Shown here one piece after another: positions 13,245 through 25,248 of a stretch of 56,592 nt of DNA. Both the position numbers and the translations under genes were made by a program. The notes under the pieces are model-generated. The model worked only from the letters and a program-made list of their open reading frames with translations, was not told the origin of the DNA and made no database searches. The DNA is from Diatrype stigma (lineage: Eukaryota; Ascomycota; Sordariomycetes; Xylariales; Diatrypaceae). Numbering within the stretch: position 1 is the stretch's first letter; each line of letters begins with the position of its first letter. The DNA is taken from contig JAKJXP020000172.1 in assembly GCA_022225965.2 (NCBI GenBank), forward strand, positions 1 through 56,592, read 5' to 3'.

Positions 13245-15115
13245 GATGAAACGCTCGAAGAAGGTTGGTTTGACTATCTCTCTAGTATGCCTGAAGATAG
13301 TGATTGATTATTCCTGTGCAACTTCGTGTGTGAGAATGTGTGCTGACAGTGTATGAACGTAGTGGAATGGGATTCGTTGCTTTGCCTGCAACCCCAAATC
13401 GAGTTCGATCGTCGCTCCCTCCCCCTTTTATTAATATACATGCGTAACCCGAACAGCGCCTATCTGCCACAAAACCCGGAGCAGGCCTAGAATCACTGGC
13501 TACGAAGATAAATCCGTGGGATGATGTTATCTCTGGTTAATATGCGGTAAATGAAGTATACCGAGCCTGGGCCAGACGGTGCATATATATCCGGTTAGAT
13601 TACCCGGGTCGAGTCTCCCCACGAACCGTTGAAAACGGCCGACCAGTCCAGCCTTTGATGGCCAGATAACTTGGCCGAGAAGCCTTAAACAAGGGCGTGA
13701 TGAGATAAACCAGCGTTCTGGGCGCGGCGGGTGAATGGAGATGCTGGGACTTGAGCTTGCTTCGAGTATCAACCACGAATTGAATCCGGAATTAACGCCA
13801 TCCCACCCTATACGACCGGTGGCCACGAGCCGGTTTAAAGTGACCTTTGTAAAGGTTCCCGGTCTCATGCAGCTATTCCAGAACCGAATCGAAGTTTCCC
13901 CATCCTTCTAGACATACTAACTACCCTTTGGCCAGCAGCGGGACCGTCGGCTCGATTCTTGCATCACCAGCTGTGCGGATGACACGCAGGGCAGCAGGGG
14001 ATGGCAATACTATCCCCGCGGACTAGAATATATGCGATGCCGAATGGGAACGATCTGGGCCTCAGAAGTCGAATTTGGGCACGGAGGGGACGAGCGATAA
14101 ATAGCCTAGCCAGATCGTACTTGAGAGTCCAGAGCTAGTTACCATCAGATCACATCTGGTGAACACCATGTCACGTAGGATTTTCAGGGCAGGCTCGAAC
14201 CCAGCCGGCAGTTTGGATTTCGTCCGCGGGTTCGTTCCGGTAAGCCCACCAGCTATCGAGACTGTTACCTAGGGGTTTGTGCAATCGGTTCATATGACGT
14301 GACTGGCCTAACAGATCCCGAGGTCAGATAGGCCATGGGCCGGGTGGCCGGGATTGGGATGTTTCCAGTCCTTCCCACGACGGTGTTGTGATCAATATAG
14401 AATGAATCTGCTCTCTTTGTGTTAAAGCCGCGGCCTCCCGCTCCTTATTGCATGATGAATGCAGCTGCAGGCAGGAGAGAGAAGGTGGAAGGGTGGGGGG
14501 AGAAGAAGAAGAAGGGTTCAAAACAAAAAAAAGCCCTAGTACCAGGTTTCTCACCTGGCCCGTCGAAAGGTCATTCTTGCTTCCTCCTTATTCAGGCCCC
14601 CACAAGATATGTGTTTTCGGTATCCGTAGTGTAGGCGATAAGAGGCACAATCAGGCATCCCGTTTTATTGGGAAATGCAAGACCACAGCCACTCCGCCAC
14701 CTTAGCTTGGTAGGATCCCTAGACGCTCATATGGTCATGGTGGTCGTGGCAGGTTTGAAAACATCATCTAATGACTACAGCAGATAGGTCTCGTAGGCTC
14801 TGTTGAAAAACTCCTCACTTTCCATTCGCGAGCAAGAGATCGATGCAAAGTACCTAGGTACATAGAAGATAGAAGAACGCCTCCAGATTCCTTCAAAGCA
14901 CGATGATGATGTTGATCTACAAGTAATTACCTAAGCAGCCCTAGAGCGATCTATGTCTATGTAACTACACTAGAAAGCGGAGATCTCCGCCTGGAGTTCA
15001 GGGGCTTTAGAAAATCGTGGGGTAGCTCTCTCACTCCGCATTGGTCTAACTAATAGATAATAACTCCTGAACGAACTACTTCCCTACACGATGTTCTTTA
15101 TCTACCAAAGGCACT
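13245..15115. other. Intergenic region between secreted protein and lyase genes
   Basis: Should contain the promoter of the secreted protein (left end) and of the lyase (right end). A 113-residue frame on the minus strand (13527-13868) and a possible two-exon 60-residue frame (14168-14430) were examined and not accepted. No RNA gene was recognised. Confidence 0.45.
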
Positions 15116-16565
15116 ATGGCAGCGACCGCGAAATCGAGTGCCATTCTACGGCGCGCTCTACTCTACGGTAAGTAGTTATATTAATGGTTTTTTATAGATC
15201 AGCCAATTCCAAACGTAGGCAGCAAGCATGACGCACAAATCCGGCTAACGGGAAACGATGTGATGTAACAAAGTCCCCGCATCCTCGCCGCGGATGCTCA
15301 CCAAGTCTCTGGGCCTGACGTCCGACAACGTCACGTACGACCTGGAGGACTCGGTGACGCCTGCCGCGAAGCCGGGCGCCCGCACCGCCCTGCGCGAGCA
15401 CCTCGCCGGCTTATCCCTGTCCCGGCCCCCTCCGGGTGTCTCCGAGCTCGCGGTCCGCATCAATGCCGTGTCGACGCCGCACGCGCTAGACGACCGTAAG
15501 TGTCTGCCTAAGAACTCCCATTGCTCTCCAGGTAGTTAGCTACCTAGCTGCATTGTGAGTTACGGGAAAGGGGAAGACGTCTCTTCCTTCCCGCTTGTCA
15601 TGAAAGAGAGTTCCTCAAATTTGTTGAAAAGGCATAAATTTGAACACTCTCAAGTCGTTACCTCGAAAACAAAGAAGAAGAGGAATCGGCGGGAGATATA
15701 TCTTCTGCACAGATTATCTGGGAAACAGAGGTATCCATCCAGCTGACTCCAGACCGCCATCGCAGTGACAGCGCTGAAGGCCGTGTTGCCGCACCTCGAC
15801 GCCATCGTCGTGCCCAAAGTCAACAGCGCAAGCGACCTGACCTTCGTCGCCGACGTGCTGCAGCACCTAGCACCGGAGCGGCAGCAGCAGCAGCAGCAGC
15901 GCGGCAGCAGTACCACCAACACCACCACCAACAACAAGCCCCCAATCAAGCTAATCGCACTGATCGAATCAGCCCGCGCCGTCATGAACCTGCGGGAGAT
16001 CTGCACCGCCCTCCCACCCCCGCCACCCGCATCATCATCACCAGACCCAGACACCAGCACGGCCCAAAACCCGCTCAGCGGCCTAATCTTCGCAGCCGAG
16101 GACTTCGCGCTCGACCTGTCCCTAACGCGCACGCCCTCGCTGACCGAGTTCCTGTACGCGCGGTCTGCGATCGCGACGGCGGCGCGGGCCTTCGGGGTGC
16201 CGAGCGCCATCGACCTGGTGTGCACGTCGTACGCGGGCGAGGCGGGGCGGGCGCGGCTGGAGGAGGAGTGCCGGGGCGGGCGGAGCCTAGGGTTCGGCGG
16301 GAAGCAGTGCATCCACCCGTCGCAGGTGGAGACGGTGCAGCGGCTGTTCGGGCCCGGGGAGGTCGAGGTCGAGTGGGCGGTGCGGGTCGTCGTCGCGGAC
16401 GGCAAGGCGGCCGCGCGCGAGGGCAGGGGCGCCTTCGCGCTCGACGGGTCCATGATCGATGCGCCCGTGGTGGGGAAGGCGAGGGCGACGGTTGAGAGGG
16501 CGCGCCGGTGCGGGTTCGATGTCGAGGCGCTGATGATGCGGTGGAAGGACCAGGAGCCTGAATAA
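15116..16565 (+). CDS. HpcH/HpaI-type aldolase, citrate lyase beta subunit-like
   Basis: Three exons, 15116-15167, 15274-15495 and 15766-16565 (introns of 106 and 270 nt), encode 357 residues. The first junction rebuilds the family signature RRALLYVPASSPRML and the second restores DDL-TALKAVLP. Further CitE/CLYBL landmarks are TYDLEDSV, VVPKVNSASDL, LIALIESARAV (metal-binding Glu), FAAEDFALDL (metal-binding Asp) and GKQCIHPSQV. Relatives cleave acyl-CoA substrates such as citramalyl-CoA, malyl-CoA or citryl-CoA; the substrate here cannot be told. The N-terminus before the barrel is only about 12 residues, so a mitochondrial presequence is not obvious. Two low-complexity insertions, a glutamine run near residue 130 and a proline/serine run near residue 175, probably form surface loops. 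The gene is convergent with the next one, 277 bp away. Confidence 0.88.
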
Positions 16566-16842
16566 GTAAAGGAGATTGGGGAGAGAGACATAGGTTCATC
16601 ATCGACTTACATCGCAATTTATGACGGCCAGGTCTTGCAAAACCGGGCGTTACATACGCTACCAATTAAATGCTATTTGACTACCTACCCTGTAGGCAGT
16701 AAATAGCATTCACGTTTCTCCTTTCTATCGGCTCTTTCATACGGACGCACGTGCGCGCGTTGATATTAAGCTCGTACATGTTTGTTTACGCGTTGTTAGC
16801 GAAGGCCTGTCAATGGGGAGTAATAGTAGATACGACTAAGTA

Positions 16843-19688
16843 TTATAAATACGAAAATCCATTTGGCCTCCAGAAGTTCGACATCTCCAGCCGTTCGCCT
16901 TCAAGGCTAACTGCAGATTCTGCGTCAGTCTCTGATAGCTTCGGAATACCCGCCTCGGCCTGAGAAGGGCGCAAGAGGTATGAATCACTGCCTTGATGCT
17001 GTTCCAATCTGCGGCTGGCTCCTCCATGATGGATAGGAGTACCTAGGCAGTCAGCACCCCACTGGTCATGCCGTGATTCCACACCATTGTCTATTGGGTT
17101 CTCTATCGTATCATAACTGCTGTTTCCTTGTTCGATAGAGCATGTGCTCTGCGGGTTTGCCTGCTCTTGAAATTCTTCCTCTATCCTCGCAATGAACTCA
17201 TCCATGCTTTCTTGTGGGTTGGTATTTGTTTGCTCGTCTCTTTGCAAATCACCATTCGGGATTCTATTTATTTGACTCTCATATAGTGGCGACCTCATGC
17301 TGAGTCTCGAGAAAGTGCCTTGCCTCTCAATGTTTGAGCTTGAAGGTGTTATGGCTTGCGGTATCCATGAGACGGACTCGTGCGAATATATACTCATCTC
17401 TGTGTCTAGACTCGGTATAATAGAGGGTCTAGAGCTGGAAGCAATGCTGTTGTTGTTTGGGGAGTACTGTCGGGTGTCCCACAAATGCGATTGTTGACTG
17501 AACGCCCCTGTTGTGTCATTCTCACTGGGCTGGTCTTCCAGATCAGGGATAGGAGTAGAAGTGGTGAGAGTAAGTGGGTTTGTATGCCTTCTATCATAGG
17601 GAAGAGGCGGAGGCGGCATCGCTTCTCTTGAATTCAGCGACCCGCGATCTCCTGATCCTGGTGCCTGTGGCTCATGTGAGACCTCTGCCCCTTGTTTCCT
17701 CGATTCGACTCCTAGATAGTGCCGAGATAATTCGGTGCTTCTGACGTCTGGGGTTCTTTTTAACGCAACGTCTTGATTTATGGGCGTTAGTATTCCCATA
17801 GCATCCCTCCGAGGTCCAAGCTCGTTAGGATCGAAGGATATTTGACCTGCGTGTCCCTCATGGCTCTCCCGCATCTTGTTCCTGTCTCCATTATGACCTG
17901 AGTCTAAGGCAACTGATACAGGAGTCTTCTCATGTTGGCTCCGATTGTTTGCGTCTGCGCCCTGAATCCCCTCCGTCATGACTGCCTGGTCACAGTAGTT
18001 GCTCTTTGGATGTGTGTCAGGCACTTGTTGTTTCTCCTTATCAACCTCCAAGGACTGAGTACGTTTTTCTACTCCACTAGCCTTCTGAACCTTGTGTCCC
18101 GGTTCCTCCCTGCCGCTAGACGTGTCATCATAGGGATGTATGCCTGTATCCCGGTAGATACCAGTAGCAATCAAAGCTCTTCTGATTGACTCAGGGGTTG
18201 TGCTCCATTCTGAAGGTGGGTTTGGAGGACTCGAACGGGTCTCATTATGTATTACGGGAGGAGGTGATGCCTCACTCCTGGACCATGTAAAGTATGTTGT
18301 TGCTTTGCTTGGTACTCTCGCCGGCTGCTCAAACTCGGAATTTACAAAATCGGAACCACGGCTCCTTGGATCACGAGAGATATTAGAAACTTGGTGCCGG
18401 TTGTTTGTTACTGCATGTCTAAGGTTGGATGGCTCCGAGGGCTCATGTTCGGATGTGAGATCGTGTTGATGCTTGCGGTGCTCTGTTCTAAACATATGAT
18501 CTCTCAAGCCTCTACTGTTTATTTTCTTGGGTTTGCCTATACTTTCATTGGCCTTCAGCGGTAAGAAAAAGGCAGATACTTCTTCCAGTTCTCGACTTTC
18601 CCTTTGGCGCTCCCTTAGGCGAGATTTTGAAAGTTGTTTCGGTTGCGGATTTCGTTTCTGGTGCTGCAGGAATTGCATTTCGGAAAAGGCAAGATCAGAT
18701 ACTAGGTATAAATGATTAGCCTCGTGCCTTAACAATATGGCTGTATACCTACTCGGCTTCTTCCTTGACACTCGGCCATTGTCAAAGAGACCGGGCTTCA
18801 AATCTGGCTGAACCTAACCACGTATTAGCCCGGATGGTGTGTCAAAGCTGGCGTGGTATTCTTTACAGTAATACGATCATTCCGAACGGCTCCAGAGGTG
18901 AAGTTGTTCATGACGTTCTTGCCCAATGCAATGTCCTTCTTTTTCTTCCTCTCTGGATTTTGACGTGCCACGTGGCCAGACTCTTTCGTACTCTGCTGTG
19001 CGTTCCTAAGTTTCTTTTTATTGGTGTCATACTTATCCTCTCGCGTCCTATGTCTGTGTCTCTTTTCGAACTGGCCTGGTCCAACCCTATCGGGGTGTGA
19101 AGGCGAAGGACTGTCAGAAACAAGCTCTTCGTTGGACTCCTCGGGAGCAACACTATATGAAGGCGCAGTATCTGTTGCCCGCCTTTTTCTCGGGGGGTCT
19201 CTACGAGCTTGGAAACCACTGATGATCGAACTGTCATTTGACACAGGCCGCTGATGCCTGGGCTTTATTAGGTGGTTAGAAGGCAAGGGCAGGGCCGGGA
19301 GAGGCTTATTTGCGGCTGGACTGATGCCATGTGAAAGCCATGCTGGAGCAAGCCTTGTGGTATGATGTTGGTGAGCATGGTGATCATTCTCCTTGATTCG
19401 GTTTCGACTACCTTCGTCATTGCTCCAATGGTGCTCTTCTCGACTACCTGTCTCACTGAGCCATCTCCACACATCCTCATGTCCAGATTGCTGTTGCAAT
19501 ACTCCCTTCGACATTCCGGAGAGCAGATTCGCACCCCTTGGAGCTACATGTTGAGTTATTGAAGGCATTTGAGAGGTATAGTAGGCATCAGGACTGTCTC
19601 CGCGGTGACGATGGCGGTGACGGTGATGACTCTGAGATCGGCCGGGGCGACGGACCTGTGTAGTGCGCGAGGAGTCACAGTACTCCAT
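16843..19688 (-). CDS. Uncharacterised fungal protein with SDLAFSEMQFLQ block, mostly disordered
   Basis: Proposed exons on the minus strand: 19688-18867, 18807-18753 and 18701-16843, giving 911 residues. Intron 1 (18808-18866, 59 nt) has GTAAAG donor, CTAATAC branch and TTCAG acceptor, and joins RIT to PDLKPGLFDNGRVSRKKP. Intron 2 (18702-18752, 51 nt) has GTAGGT, GGCTAATC and CCTAG and joins KKP to ISDLAFSEMQFLQ; it is stop-free and a multiple of three, so retention would give 928 residues. The N-terminus has His/Arg-alternating runs, and basic segments KKKLR and RKKKK could be nuclear signals. The rest is polar and probably disordered, ending in FWRPNGFSYL. The conserved-looking core around the second junction recalls uncharacterised ascomycete proteins, but no biochemical function is known to me. 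Confidence 0.7.
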
Positions 19689-21228
19689 CTTAAAACGCAA
19701 AGCTGAAGCAAGAGCTATATAGGACGAAGCGAAAATGGCTGGCTGTGAAGCTGGCTGTGAAGAACATCAAAACCACCATGGAGCCTTGATCTGGGGATTA
19801 TGAGGTCCTGTGGATATATAAAATACTTGTGCTATCAGTAGGAGGTGCCTTCAGTCCTAAAGCTACCTTAGTACATACATACTCCAAGGTTGGTTTTTAC
19901 CTACATAGGTAGTACCTATGTATGCACCTGCCCAACTACCCTGATACAATTACGTAGTCACATGAAGTAACCTGGAAGCTACTCATGATGAAAGAGAAGG
20001 CAAGCGCGTCCGACCGTATTGCGATTCACCAGAGGGACCCCTCGGAGTAGATAACGACATTGTGGGTTGGTGTGGGTTGGAGAGGGGGGGTATAAGTCGA
20101 GCACTCAGTTGCAATAGCGCATTGGGTTAATGCTTACCCAAGGAAACGCAGAGCATAGTGTCCTTTTGTGTAACAGCATTCATTGCTCTCTTCACGGTTA
20201 TCTTCAGTTATTTGTCTGGCAACCTGGACGATGCTCTGATGCGTGACCTCGATCGGAACATCATTCAATGGTCAATAATTCCAGACGCAACTGCGTAAAA
20301 TTACCAAACGCTCTGAGCCCGTGGAACCACAACTTGCCGCTAAAGAGCGAATGGCACGAGAGGGGGCAATAGGCCGCTTCATCATAATGTTGGTGCTCAC
20401 GAGTCTCTGAGGTGCCCAAAACCTGAAATACACTGAGACATAAAACTTTACTTCAGCTGACAGAAGGTCTTTGATGAAGAGGGTCCACCGCTGGTCCACA
20501 CCTTTTCAAGCAATGGGATGTGACATGCTATACTGGAACTAATGTTATGTTATACCCAGTTGGACCCAAGGATGGTTCGTGGTGTTTGGAACTACCGAGG
20601 AACCCCACTGACCTGCTGTATTACAGTATACCGTATCAAGGCCCTACCTAACCCTAGAATACTTAGTGCTAGTTCCCGTTAGCGCAGTTACAGGTAAGAA
20701 CTCTTGGAGTTGTTAGTATAGAAGAATCCTGGGCGTATCTTTCGACTGTGCGTTAGGTAATACTATGTAACTCAGGTAAAGTACTCTATGATGCACGGTC
20801 GATCCATCATGTCATCAGCCGCAGGCCCACCGATCCAGCAACTGCCTGCTCTCTTGGCAGTCAGCAGTCGACTATAGCGCTCTGGGGACAAGATGGATGT
20901 TCGAAAAGGGCGGTTGGTTGACCTAGCTATGGCAGGCATTACAGTCCAACCGCTCTTTAGTGCGATGTACTACTGAGGCTTGTGAGGCATTATTCTGACC
21001 CCCTGTGAATGTTTGTGTGTGCGTGTGTGTGGAACCTTGTGAGACGCCTCAAAGGTGGTTTTCGCATGTTAGATAGGTATACATAATGCCCAAGGACAAA
21101 AAGCGCGAGACATGGCGGATATTGGGAGGTTCTAGAGTGATGCAAACTCAACATGACAAGCAAATCGTATCCAAATTGCGATTAAATAAGCATGACACCT
21201 AGTACTCGTCAGGGCTAGAAACGCCTTT

Positions 21229-21261
21229 GACCCGTATTTTTAGTGCTTCGCACATACGGTC
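21229..21261. repeat. 33-nt hairpin inside left MITE arm
   Basis: The arm can fold on itself: outer stem GAC(C)CGTAT with ATACGGTC, internal loop TTTTA, inner stem GTGC with GCAC, loop TTC. The same hairpin is present in inverted orientation in the right arm at 21770-21802. Confidence 0.85.
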
Positions 21262-21769
21262 AGGGAGTATCAAAGGGTATTCTAAATCGAAAGGATAAAC
21301 TAAGTTTGTACTTAATTTTTGGTGTACTCTGCACCCAAAATCAAGTAGCATGGTATATCGCAATAGTTCCCATCAATGCATATCGTCTTTTGCAGCGCGT
21401 CGCTTTCTGCAATTGCACTGCAACTGTAATTCCTGCAACTGTAATTCCTATAATTGTAATTCCTGCAATTGCAATTATGAATTTTATAAAGTACCTGTAA
21501 CAATAAAGCTATAGCGCAGTTATAACGCAATTACAGCGCGTTATTTGCTGGAGTTATAGCGCATTTAGGGGTGGTGTTAATTGTAGGTATTAAAGAAAAA
21601 CAATGCCTTATTCCATAAATTCAAATGTTTTGCTTATATGCGGCTGAGGTTAGTATGGTTGGCGCCATTATCCTTTAAACCTGGAAAACATTAGGTTGCA
21701 CCTAATTTGTATGGGGAATTATGTAGTTTAGTTTACCCTTTCGATTTAGAATACCCTTTGATACTCCCT

Positions 21770-21802
21770 GACCGTATGTGCGAAGCACTAAAAATACGGG
21801 TC
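21770..21802. repeat. 33-nt hairpin inside right MITE arm
   Basis: Inverted, sequence-identical copy of the hairpin at 21229-21261. Confidence 0.85.
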
Positions 21803-24800
21803 AAAGGCGTTTCTAGCCCTGACGAGTAGCTCTACAAGCTCGAATTCATGTTGATGGTGATCTGATAAGGACTTGACTATGCCGACGCTGGGGCCCAGGT
21901 GATTGGATCTTCCCAGGGGTGGACAGGGAACCCCTGTCGAGCCAAGAAGTAAGAAACCTTGCGTCTCCGACATCTCGGCCCGCTTGTGAATTTCAGATTT
22001 ATGAGGCCCCTCTCTCTATCCACACTTTGTCCAATGAAGTCTGGAGACAGAGGGAAATCAAAGGGCACTCAGAGGCTCACCGTAGTTGGGCTAGGGATTA
22101 GGGGATTCGGTTCCCTCCTATTCCCCAGCGAGAAGCTCGCAAACTTTGAGTAGTCCGAAACGGCCACGTGCCATCGGCAGTAGTGGGCATCATGAGGCTC
22201 AAATGGTAGCCAAGAGATGTAGAGTGGATCCCGGGGTAGCTGTGAATCGTGATATCCACCTGTGTCCATATTTATAGAAATAGGGGTTAGTTAGCCTCTG
22301 GGGTTTCAGAAGACCTTCGAGGGGGCCTGCTTTGCTGCGAAACAGTAGATTTAGTCTAGAGGCTCAAAATGGCTCATACATTTACCTGAATTTTATTTCA
22401 GGATTTATCATACCTACCTCCTGTCGAAGCGGACTTTTTCGGTCGCACGCTTTACTGGTGTCTATTCTGCGTTGATACTTATCGCTGAAAGAAATAAAAC
22501 GAAAGATGTCTAGTCTCATCATGTCGTATATACTCAACATTGGGCTTCACCGATAATAAATGGCGCAGAACCTGACTACTTCTTCCAGACTCTAGAGTGA
22601 ATTTGTCACATGATTGATACGCCATGCAGCGGTTACTCCTCAGCGAGCAGCCTTCACGATTGGGACTGCACAAGTAATTAGACCCCTCTAACCTGTCGGC
22701 TGCCAATCAGGTCGCCTGGATGAACAATATGGTGTGAGGATTATTCGTCAACTTGACACACTGATATACTAGAGTGCATGCAGGAACATCCCGGCGCCTA
22801 TAGCGTTGGAGTCCACGCGTAATAATACGCAATTCTTCGGGCCTCTTGACCGTCGGCCCAGGCCAGAGACCGATTGCAATTGCGGCCTTGTACGTCATCT
22901 GGGAGGCCGCCTATCCCATCGGCCTGCTCGTTTCATCGGACTGAGAGCGACGTGCTACACGGGCTTGCTCCTTATCAGTTTCGCATATTACGGGGGGAGG
23001 GGGGCATCACCATGCTTTTTTCAGGACTCAGGATTATATAATTCCATATCCACAGGTGTCCGTATCCACGGATCTACGTACCAAAAAGAAAGACTGGAAG
23101 TCAGATGCCTAACCCAGGGCTTGGTGTCCCGTTAATCGTTTCTTGCGGGTGCGCCGAGTCGCACTTTCAAACCACCGGAGGGGCAAAGAGGGGTCAAGTG
23201 GTCGTGGATCCAGGGGTCTCTATCCTTAACCTCACCCTTGACCAGGTTTGAGGTCCACAAGTTCCCTGGGCGTCTGGGGTACGAGCTTAGACTTCGCGGG
23301 TGAGGAAGATCAGGGTTGACATGTCAGAACCAGCGATGACCAACCCACACAGATGGATGGGTGCACATGGTTGGAAAGCTGCTATGGTGTTGCTTGTTCT
23401 GTCATGTCTGTGACCCTACATACCGGTACATAAGGTACTATCTACCTGCCTGCCTGCTGCAGGTGCTTTCAAAGTTTGTCGGCGGCATGCGTGCAGGGAT
23501 CCGAGGTACCTGACTTACATGTGGAGACATCTGGATCCACCGAACTTCTCGCTTGTCGGTACGTAAATGTAACTGTAGCCCGGGTACAAGTGGAGAACCT
23601 TGGAAGGAATGGTTTGGCGCTTGATCACGTACAATACATCTTGAATTTCTAGGTACCTGGGTAGGTAGGCAGTTACATACATGCTACGTAGTAGGAGGTA
23701 GGTACTGTACCGGCTACCACTTTACTTCACTTGTGTATGGTTGCAGCGAACTTATATGCTCCACCGAGATCTATCAGGCCAGCCTCCCGTCCCTCATGAG
23801 TTGACCGTGACTTACCAAGTAGCATGGAGATAAACGATGGACCTCGTTTACTCGTCTCGCTTCGCTTGTCTGTGCATAACTGAATCCCTCATTCCACATT
23901 CAACATTCCGCATTCCGCAATCCGCAATCCTGTCAATGCGGATAAAAGCGCTTCCCCAATGTCCATGGATGTCCATTGACTATATTAGGCGCCTCCTAAG
24001 CCTTGCGCATGCCGAGTCGTCTGAGAGCTTGGTTCTGATATCTAATATCTAACTTATCATGGATCTAACTAGGTAACACCTAAACACCTTTGATGACAAA
24101 CTCAAGGCGCGCCAGTGAGCAATGATGTTGGTGCCAAATTTAGACATTGCGCAGGGATCACGAAACCGTGATCTTCAAGGCGCGCTCCACCAGGATCTAG
24201 AAACTCTTGCCCACTAACTACGTAGGCTCGATTCTGGCGGCAGCGGTGGAGTCTGAGAGTCTGTTCGGCTCTGACCCTGTTGGCTCGAAATCGCTGATGA
24301 ACACCGACCAGGCCCTGGGAGAAAGCTTCGATGGTTCAAACAAGTAGGTACGTGCACAGCGTCTGGCGCTTCCAGTCCAAACTGGGAGAGGGGAGAGGGA
24401 GGGAGCCAATATAGCCCTATCGCCATGCGTGCTCTAGTTGAGTGTCGCTTGCGTGGGTGGACCTTGTGTCGTCGCTCATGGCACTCGAGGCCGACTTCGA
24501 GGGTGATTCTCGCCTCACCTGCGTGATGGTTGTTTTGGAGAGGAGCCCCGTACTCGTACGCAAGCCTGCTAGGACACTTGGATCTCTGGATCGGGGGACA
24601 ATAGAATGGTTCAGCACTGTTTGTTGATTGAGACTACTCTCCTCCCCTACCACAATGGTTAGATGGGATATATAAACAAGCCAAGGACCCGGCCATGGAA
24701 CACTTTGTCTGCCTCGAAATATCGAAAGGGAACGCTCCAGCTAGTTGGTTCAATACACTTACCGAGAACCCCTGAACCTTGACTGTCACTACATACCCAC

Positions 24801-25248
24801 ACCACCTGGCCCCGCCATCTGACCAGGATACCATAGCTCGCATTATATTGAGCTCTCTATACTTCGCTTCAACATCTGTCTCTATCATACGTTCAGTGTC
24901 GTGATATAGACGCTGACAGCGACCGACGGAACAAACCCTCCCCTACCGCAACGTCAGAGACGAAAGCGCGACTTCTTTCAACCTATATCTAGTCAACGTA
25001 CCCTCAATTATCAAATGTCCGTGTACCCCAATTCATCAAGCATCGTCTTTAAAGCAGCGTATCCAGCCAATTTTATTGTCGTTGGCAAACCATGCATACC
25101 ATTATAACACTCCACGATTATAATTACCGGCTTTCATCCTTTCCAGCATTATCCTTCAACATCTTATCTCATATCTTGGCCTCCTGATTTTCACGCCAAA
25201 TGCTGATTGATAATAGCCTTTAGTCAACGAAACAGACACTCTACTACA

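Larger units (their letters stand above)
21205..21826. mobile_element. 622-bp MITE with 99-bp terminal inverted repeats and TA target duplication
   Basis: The ends 21205-21303 and 21728-21826 are inverted copies of each other with one visible mismatch (AAAGGATAAAC against AAAGGGTAAAC). The element starts CTCGTCAGGGCTAGAAACGC and is flanked on both sides by TA (21203-21204 and 21827-21828), as for Tc1/mariner-type insertions. There is no transposase frame inside, so it is non-autonomous. The interior has short tandem units related to TGTAATTCCTGCAAC at about 21421-21478 and several GTTATAGCGC-like words. Near-identity of the two ends points to a recent insertion or to correction between the arms. 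Each arm contains a 33-nt hairpin, listed separately. Confidence 0.93.
19689..25248. other. 5.5-kb gene-free region containing a MITE
   Basis: Apart from the 622-bp inverted-repeat element at 21205-21826, no gene is visible. Frames of 60-110 residues occur on both strands but have no domains, no signal peptide and no matching neighbouring exons. TAGGTACC-like runs cluster at 19860-19930 and 23640-23710. The right end is the promoter and leader of the RRM gene. Confidence 0.5.

Noticed and set aside
12771..13356. Two longer plus-strand frames (178 and 154 residues) over the secreted-protein gene
   Set aside because: They are antisense to a frame with a clear signal peptide, and their composition follows from its repeats.
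13527..13868. 113-residue open frame on the minus strand
   Set aside because: No domain, signal peptide or neighbouring exon; length is within chance for this base composition.
14186..14206. CTCGAACCC word suggesting a tRNA T-arm
   Set aside because: No matching A-box or pairing acceptor, D or anticodon stems around it on either strand.
14168..14430. Possible two-exon 60-residue ORF (14168-14239 joined to 14315-14430)
   Set aside because: Donor GTAAGC and acceptor AACAG exist and the frame is open, and a TATA-like GATAAATA lies upstream, but the peptide shows no signal, domain or compositional bias, and the branch site is too close to the acceptor.
22806..23135. 109-residue plus-strand frame in the gene-free region
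   Set aside because: No recognisable features and no splice partners.
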